This document shows, in pieces, positions 6,557 through 10,697 of a stretch of 10,697 nt of DNA (position 1 is the stretch's first letter; every line of letters starts with the position of its first letter). The notes under the pieces were generated by a model that worked only from the letters and a program-made list of their open reading frames with translations, was not told the DNA's origin and did no database searches. The position numbers and the translations under genes were made by a program. This DNA is from Clostridiales bacterium (GTDB lineage Bacteria; Bacillota; Clostridia; Saccharofermentanales; Saccharofermentanaceae): positions 1-10,697 of the forward strand of contig JAGAFH010000234.1 of NCBI GenBank assembly GCA_017612755.1, read 5' to 3'.

Positions 6557-7525
6557 ATGAAGAGATTAATGAAGATCTTAGTTTCAACAGTTCTCGTTGC
6601 ATCACTCAGCCTTGCAGCATGCTCTTGCGCAGCTAAGGGCGGAGACGAAGAAGACAGCGGTCTCATCAAGGTTGGTATCATCAACAACGATCCCAACGAG
6701 TCCGGCTATCGTACAGCTAACGACAGAGACATGAAGAACACCTTCACAGAAGAGAACGGTTATGATGCATCATTCTACTACAGCCTGAAGAATGAGGATC
6801 AGATCGCTGCAGCTCAGCAGTTCATCCAGGATGAAGTTGATTATCTCCTTATTTCCGCAGCCGGTACATCAGGTTGGGATTCCGTACTTCAGGAAGCTCA
6901 GGACGCAGGCATCAAGGTAATCCTCTTCGATAGAACTATCGATGCAGATGAGAGCCTTTATGAAGCATCCATCGTTTCCGACATGGCTCAGGAAGGCCAG
7001 CAGACAGTTGATTGGCTCGCTTCCCAGGGTCTTGACGAGTACAACATCATCCACATCCAGGGCGTTATGGGTTCTGCAGCTCAGATCGGCCGTACAGGCG
7101 CTCTTGACGAGATGGTAGCTAACAACGACAACTGGAACATCGTTACACAGCAGACAGCTGAGTGGAACGCTGAGAATGCACAGCAGATCGTTCAGTCCGT
7201 TATCGACTCCGGTGAGTCCTTCAACGTAATCTATGCTGAGAACGACGATATGGCTAAGGGTGCTGTTCAGGCTCTCGACGCAGCTAACATCTCCCACGGT
7301 GTAGGCGGAGACGTTATCATCATCGGTTTCGACTGCAATACCTGGGCTCTTGAAGAACTCCTTGCAGGCAACTGGAACTATGACCAGCAGTGCAATCCTT
7401 TCCAGGCTTCTTACATCGATGACATCATCCAGAATGGTGTTTCCCAGAAGGTAGTTATCATGCAGGAGCAGGGATTCGACGCTACAACGATCACACAGGA
7501 TGACGTTGATAACTACGGTATCTGA
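6557..7525 (+). CDS. YtfQ-family sugar-binding lipoprotein of the ABC transporter
   Basis: The 322-residue lipoprotein is the extracellular receptor of the adjacent ABC importer. A signal peptide runs from residue 1 to the lipobox LAAC (C22), followed by an acidic linker (GGDEEDSG) and a ribose/galactofuranose-type binding fold with NESGYRTAN (47-55), FDRTID (124-129), IHIQGVMGS (166-173), YAENDDM (226-232) and QQCNPFQAS (277-285). It aligns over its length with the sensor binding protein at 4050, but the YtfQ-like GFSQ and QQQENQ segments have changed. ATG 6557 is chosen because AAAGAGG ends six bases before it and the basic N-region then has normal length. ATG 6515, with GGGAGGG before it, would add 14 residues and cannot be ruled out. 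Its codons avoid AGG and favour GCT, GAC, AAC and GTT, consistent with very high expression. Confidence 0.92.
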   Translation: MKRLMKILVSTVLVASLSLAACSCAAKGGDEEDSGLIKVGIINNDPNESGYRTANDRDMKNTFTEENGYDASFYYSLKNEDQIAAAQQFIQDEVDYLLISAAGTSGWDSVLQEAQDAGIKVILFDRTIDADESLYEASIVSDMAQEGQQTVDWLASQGLDEYNIIHIQGVMGSAAQIGRTGALDEMVANNDNWNIVTQQTAEWNAENAQQIVQSVIDSGESFNVIYAENDDMAKGAVQALDAANISHGVGGDVIIIGFDCNTWALEELLAGNWNYDQQCNPFQASYIDDIIQNGVSQKVVIMQEQGFDATTITQDDVDNYGI

Positions 7526-7566
7526 TCATACTGATCTTTCAAAAGAATAATTAAGTAACCACAGAT

Positions 7567-7607
7567 GAATGTGCGGTGCGTGTTTCATCGCACCGCACAT
7601 TCTTTTT
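7567..7607 (+). terminator. Intra-operon terminator/attenuator after the binding-protein gene
   Basis: A perfect 14-bp stem (GAATGTGCGGTGCG at 7567-7580 with CGCACCGCACATTC at 7589-7602), an 8-base loop and TTTTT (7603-7607) form a classic intrinsic terminator. It lies between the binding-protein stop (7525) and the ATPase start (7627). Partial read-through would leave more binding protein than membrane components, the usual arrangement in such importers; the stem also protects the upstream message from 3' decay. Confidence 0.88.
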
Positions 7608-7626
7608 ACTACAGGAGGCGGAAAAG

Positions 7627-9144
7627 ATGGAAAAAGGCGCTGTATTGGAAATGCGCGGTATCTGTAAATACTTTCCCGGTGTAAGAGCTCTCGAACAGGT
7701 AGACTTCACATTAAGGGGAGGCGAGATACATGCCCTTATGGGAGAGAACGGTGCAGGAAAGTCTACACTCATTAAGGTACTCACCGGCGTATATCCCAAA
7801 GACGGAGGAAACATACATCTTGCCGGAACAGATAGTGCAGTAAACATCCGTTCCCCTCAGGACGCCCAGAATCTGGGTATTGCCACGGTGTATCAGGAGA
7901 TCACTCTCTGTCCTAATCTGACTGTTGCAGAAAATATGTATATCGGAAGGACAAAGAGCCGCCTGACAAACTGGAAAAAGATAAATGAGGATGCGGGCAA
8001 GCTCCTTGAATCGCTTGCTATACCCGCCCTTCCCACACAGCAGCTGGGAAGCTGCTCTATCGCAGTCCAGCAGATGGTAGCGATAGCACGTGCGGTCGAC
8101 ATGGATTGTAAGGTCCTGATCCTTGACGAGCCCACATCATCTCTCGACGAACAGGAAGTCGAGAAACTTTTCAAACTCATGAGACAACTTAAGGAAAAGG
8201 GTGTAGGAATAATCTTCGTTACCCACTTCCTGGAGCAGGTCTATGAAGTATGTGACCGTATCACCGTTCTCCGTGACGGAAAACTGGTCGGTGAATACAT
8301 TATCGAGGACCTTCCCCGTGTTCAGCTCGTATCCAAGATGCTCGGAAAAGACTTTGATGACATGGCAGATATAAAGAGCGAATCAGACACGGAAAAAATT
8401 GATTATAACAGCACTCCTGTCTACGAGGCCCATGAACTGGCCGGTACCACGGGGATCAAGCCTTTTGATTTCTCCATTCATAAGGGAGAGGTCAACGGAT
8501 TCACGGGACTTTTGGGCTCCGGCAGAAGTGAGTGCGTTCGCGCCATATTCGGCGCAGATAAAGTTACGGGAGGAACTGTTAAGATCGACGGCAAGACAGT
8601 TCATATCAACAAACCCCTTGATGCCATGAAGAACGGTATCAGTTATCTCCCGGAAGACAGGAAGCGCGACGGGATAGTGGGAGATCTTTCCGTAAGAGAG
8701 AACATTATCCTTGCGCTTCAGGTCATGAAAGGATTCTTCAAGCCCTTCAGCCGTGCCCAGGCCGAGGCTTTTGCAGATGAATATATCAAGCTTCTGAATA
8801 TCAAGACGGCTTCATCCGACACTCCCATCAAGTCATTGTCGGGAGGTAACCAGCAGAAGGTTATCCTGGCAAGGTGGCTCCTTGCCAATCCCAAGTATCT
8901 CCTTCTGGATGAGCCTACAAGAGGTATCGATATCGGAACCAAGGTAGAGATCCAGAAACTTGTATTAAAGCTTGCATCAGAAGGAAAGAGCGTAACATTC
9001 ATTTCTTCCGAGATCGACGAGATGATCAGGACCTGTTCCAGACTGGTCGTCATGCGTGACGGTAAGGTCGTCGGAGAACTTAAGGGTGACGATCTTAATC
9101 AGAATAAGATAATGGCGACCATCGCAGGAGGTGAATCTAAATGA
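7627..9144 (+). CDS. ytfR: Two-domain sugar ABC importer ATPase (YtfR/RbsA/MglA family)
   Basis: The 505-residue cytoplasmic ATPase carries two nucleotide-binding domains in one chain and powers sugar import. Domain 1 has a full Walker A, GENGAGKST (39-47), a Q-loop YQE, a variant signature SCSIAVQQM, Walker B ILDEPTSSLD (165-174) and the switch H200 (FVTH). Domain 2 (about 265-505) has the usual degenerate Walker A, GLLGSGRSE (294-302), the signature LSGGNQQK and Walker B LLLDEPTRGID. In this family, one site is normally reduced in this way. Many segments, such as RGICKYFPGVRALEQVDF and FVTHFLEQVYEVCDRITVLR, match E. coli YtfR closely. ATG 7627 is fixed by AGGAGG (7613-7618) eight bases upstream; earlier in-frame codons fall inside the terminator hairpin. 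The stop overlaps the permease start (ATGA). The symbol is by similarity. Confidence 0.93.
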   Translation: MEKGAVLEMRGICKYFPGVRALEQVDFTLRGGEIHALMGENGAGKSTLIKVLTGVYPKDGGNIHLAGTDSAVNIRSPQDAQNLGIATVYQEITLCPNLTVAENMYIGRTKSRLTNWKKINEDAGKLLESLAIPALPTQQLGSCSIAVQQMVAIARAVDMDCKVLILDEPTSSLDEQEVEKLFKLMRQLKEKGVGIIFVTHFLEQVYEVCDRITVLRDGKLVGEYIIEDLPRVQLVSKMLGKDFDDMADIKSESDTEKIDYNSTPVYEAHELAGTTGIKPFDFSIHKGEVNGFTGLLGSGRSECVRAIFGADKVTGGTVKIDGKTVHINKPLDAMKNGISYLPEDRKRDGIVGDLSVRENIILALQVMKGFFKPFSRAQAEAFADEYIKLLNIKTASSDTPIKSLSGGNQQKVILARWLLANPKYLLLDEPTRGIDIGTKVEIQKLVLKLASEGKSVTFISSEIDEMIRTCSRLVVMRDGKVVGELKGDDLNQNKIMATIAGGESK

Positions 9145-10253
9145 CATCATCCGGAAATAAGACATTAAAGAAGAACGGCAGTATCGGCGGTTTCTTCAAC
9201 AAGCTGATCCATCAGCAGATATTTATCCCTCTGGCGGCACTGTTTCTGCTGATCATCTTTAATCTTATAGCAGACCCCAGCTTCTTTAAGATCACAATGG
9301 GTGAAAGTGCCAACGGATATAATGTTCTTTCAGGTTATCTGATCACGATCATAGACAGAGCCTCAGAGCTTGCTATACTCGCTATCGGCATGACCCTTGT
9401 TACTTCCGCTTCCGGCGGACAGGATATCAGTGTCGGCTCAGCCATAGCCATTGCGGGAAGCGTTATCCTGAGAGTCCTCTGCGGTACAAACTCCAGGCCT
9501 GATCATATGCAGGCACCTATCATCGTAGCATTCCTTGTCTGCTGTGTCGTAGCTATGCTCTTCGGCGCATTTAACGGCGTACTCGTTTCCTACTTCAAGA
9601 TCCAGCCCATGGTCGCAACGCTTATCCTGTTTACGGCAGGAAGATCCATCGCTGCCTGGATCAACAACAATGAACTTCCCGTTATAAGCGATCCCGAATT
9701 TGCTTACTACGGAAACTTCATTCCCGGTATCCCGATACCCACACCGGTTTTCATTACCGCTGCGTGCATCATCGTTATCGCCCTTGTGCTGAAGTTCACA
9801 AACCTGAGACTTTATTCCCAGTCCGTTGGTATCAATTCCGATTCCTCCAGACTTAACGGTATCAATCCCCAGGTGGTCAAGCTCATAACATTCGTTATCC
9901 TGGGTCTCTGTGTTGCAGTTGCAGGATTCATTAAGGTAAGCCGTCTTTCCACCATCAACTATTCGGTTGTAGCAAAGGATATCGAGATGGATGCCATCCT
10001 GGCAGTTGCTCTTGGCGGTAACGCATTGAGCGGCGGTAAGTTCAACATGACTGCTTCCATCATCGGAGCATACGTTATCCAGTTCCTTACAACAACGCTT
10101 TTCAAGTTCAACGTCAGTTCAACTGCCATTGCCGCATACAAAGCAGTAGTAGTTATCATCCTCGTTGTACTCAGCGCTCCCATCGTCCGCGAGAAGCTGG
10201 GAAAGCTCAAGGAAAAGGTGTTACCTTCAAAATCAGCAAAGGAGGCAGCTTGA
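9141..10253 (+). CDS. ytfT: Sugar ABC transporter permease, YtfT-like
   Basis: The 370-residue inner-membrane protein of the BPD_transp_2 (ribose/galactose type) family has many hydrophobic helices, the first at about 28-44. Family marks include LAIGMTLVTSASGGQDISVGS (80-100), FNGVLVSYFKIQPMVATLILFTAGR (144-168) and the cytoplasmic coupling segment MDAILAVALGGNALSGGKFN (283-302), all close to E. coli YtfT. The usual GGIDLSVG motif reads GGQDISVG here. The ATG overlaps the ATPase stop by four bases, with AGGAGG about 7 bases upstream (9126-9131), so translation is coupled. It should pair with the next permease to form a heterodimeric channel. The basic, lysine-rich C-terminus is cytoplasmic. 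The symbol is by similarity and operon order. Confidence 0.92.
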   Translation: MTSSGNKTLKKNGSIGGFFNKLIHQQIFIPLAALFLLIIFNLIADPSFFKITMGESANGYNVLSGYLITIIDRASELAILAIGMTLVTSASGGQDISVGSAIAIAGSVILRVLCGTNSRPDHMQAPIIVAFLVCCVVAMLFGAFNGVLVSYFKIQPMVATLILFTAGRSIAAWINNNELPVISDPEFAYYGNFIPGIPIPTPVFITAACIIVIALVLKFTNLRLYSQSVGINSDSSRLNGINPQVVKLITFVILGLCVAVAGFIKVSRLSTINYSVVAKDIEMDAILAVALGGNALSGGKFNMTASIIGAYVIQFLTTTLFKFNVSSTAIAAYKAVVVIILVVLSAPIVREKLGKLKEKVLPSKSAKEAA

Positions 10254-10254
10254 T

Positions 10255-10697
10255 ATGTCAGTCGTAAACACATCTAACAAATTAAAGAAAAGGGCTGCTC
10301 TTACCGATACTGCCATCCTTCTCATGATAACTATCATCGTATTCGTGGTGATGTATATCTGTGCAGTAGTATTCATAGGAAAAGGCTTTGCAAAGCCCCA
10401 GTCCTTCCTTAATATCCTTAACGAAAATGCAGCGCTCATCGTCCTTTCCTGTGGCATGAGCCTGGTAATGATCACCGGCGGTATCGATATCTCCGTAGGT
10501 CAGGTAACAGCTCTCGTCTGTATGGCATGCGCCGTCCATCTGGACTTCCACGGAGGAAGTGTATTTACGTCACTTCTTATCGCTCTCGGTATCGGCCTTG
10601 CCTTTGGTCTGGTACAGGGATTCCTGGTAGCTTATCTTAATATCCAGCCCTTCATTGTCACCTTGGCGGGACTGTTCTTTGCCAAAGGTATGACCAC
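10255..10697 (+). CDS. yjfF: Second sugar ABC permease, YjfF-like (3' part outside window)
   Basis: Open from ATG 10255 to the window edge (147 residues, no stop), one base after the previous stop, with GGAGG (10241-10245) nine bases ahead. Hydrophobic helices begin near 19-42. SCGMSLVMITGGIDISVGQ (65-83) carries the conserved GGIDxSVG motif, and LVAYLNIQPFIVTLAGLFFAKGMT (124-147) matches E. coli YjfF, which ends this segment with IITLAGMFFLRG. It is the second half of the membrane channel with the YtfT-like protein. Full-length family members are about 320-350 residues, so roughly 40 percent is visible. Confidence 0.9.
   Translation, partial: MSVVNTSNKLKKRAALTDTAILLMITIIVFVVMYICAVVFIGKGFAKPQSFLNILNENAALIVLSCGMSLVMITGGIDISVGQVTALVCMACAVHLDFHGGSVFTSLLIALGIGLAFGLVQGFLVAYLNIQPFIVTLAGLFFAKGMT

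Noticed and set aside
7576..7626. Longer start for the ABC ATPase at GTG 7576
   Set aside because: The extra codons lie inside the terminator hairpin, whereas ATG 7627 has an AGGAGG eight bases upstream and begins the family's usual N-terminus.
1..10697. CRISPR array, insertion sequence, tRNA, rRNA or prophage elements
   Set aside because: No regularly spaced repeats, transposase or integrase motifs, tRNA-like cloverleaf or rRNA segments were seen on either strand.

Overview
The window looks like a chromosomal segment of a low-to-moderate GC Firmicute, most likely class Clostridia and plausibly a Lachnospiraceae-type gut or rumen anaerobe. This rests on YesM/YesN-type regulators, lipoprotein solute-binding proteins, strong AGGAGG-like ribosome binding sites and a mixed AGG/AGA arginine codon habit. 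It is a family-level guess, not a species call.

Layout. Positions 1-42 hold the last codons of an unidentified + strand gene. A strong hairpin terminator follows at 64-96. A minus-strand membrane-anchored SGNH/GDSL-like protein (109-861) comes next, and its predicted catalytic residues are largely missing. A divergent promoter region (about 862-1025) separates it from a tightly overlapping + strand sensory operon: a YesN-type AraC response regulator (1026-2633), a YesM/LytS-type histidine kinase (2633-4069) and a YtfQ-like sugar-binding lipoprotein (4050-5030). Meeting this operon tail to tail, with a 4-bp overlap, is a minus-strand AraR-like repressor (GntR winged helix plus LacI/periplasmic-binding effector domain, 5027-6079). 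About 480 bp of AT-rich non-coding DNA then leads to the transport operon. That operon holds a second YtfQ-like binding lipoprotein (6557-7525), a hairpin attenuator/terminator (7567-7607), a two-domain sugar ABC ATPase of the YtfR/MglA/RbsA type (7627-9144), a YtfT-like permease (9141-10253) and a YjfF-like permease that runs off the window (10255-10697).

How it fits together. The transporter has the gene content and order of E. coli ytfQ-ytfR-ytfT-yjfF (galactofuranose uptake), so a furanose-type sugar such as galactofuranose or arabinofuranose/L-arabinose is the best guess at substrate; the AraR-like repressor also leans toward arabinose. Two control circuits seem to point at it. One is a three-component system in which the first binding protein probably serves as the extracellular sugar sensor for the YesM-type kinase, as in the clostridial XylFII-LytS-YesN system. 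The other is the intracellular AraR-like repressor. The leader of the transport operon carries a cluster of TGTGTT/AACACA inverted repeats that could be the operator for one of them. No catabolic genes are visible, so the substrate is inferred only from transport and regulation.

No tRNA, rRNA, CRISPR array, insertion sequence or phage feature was seen.
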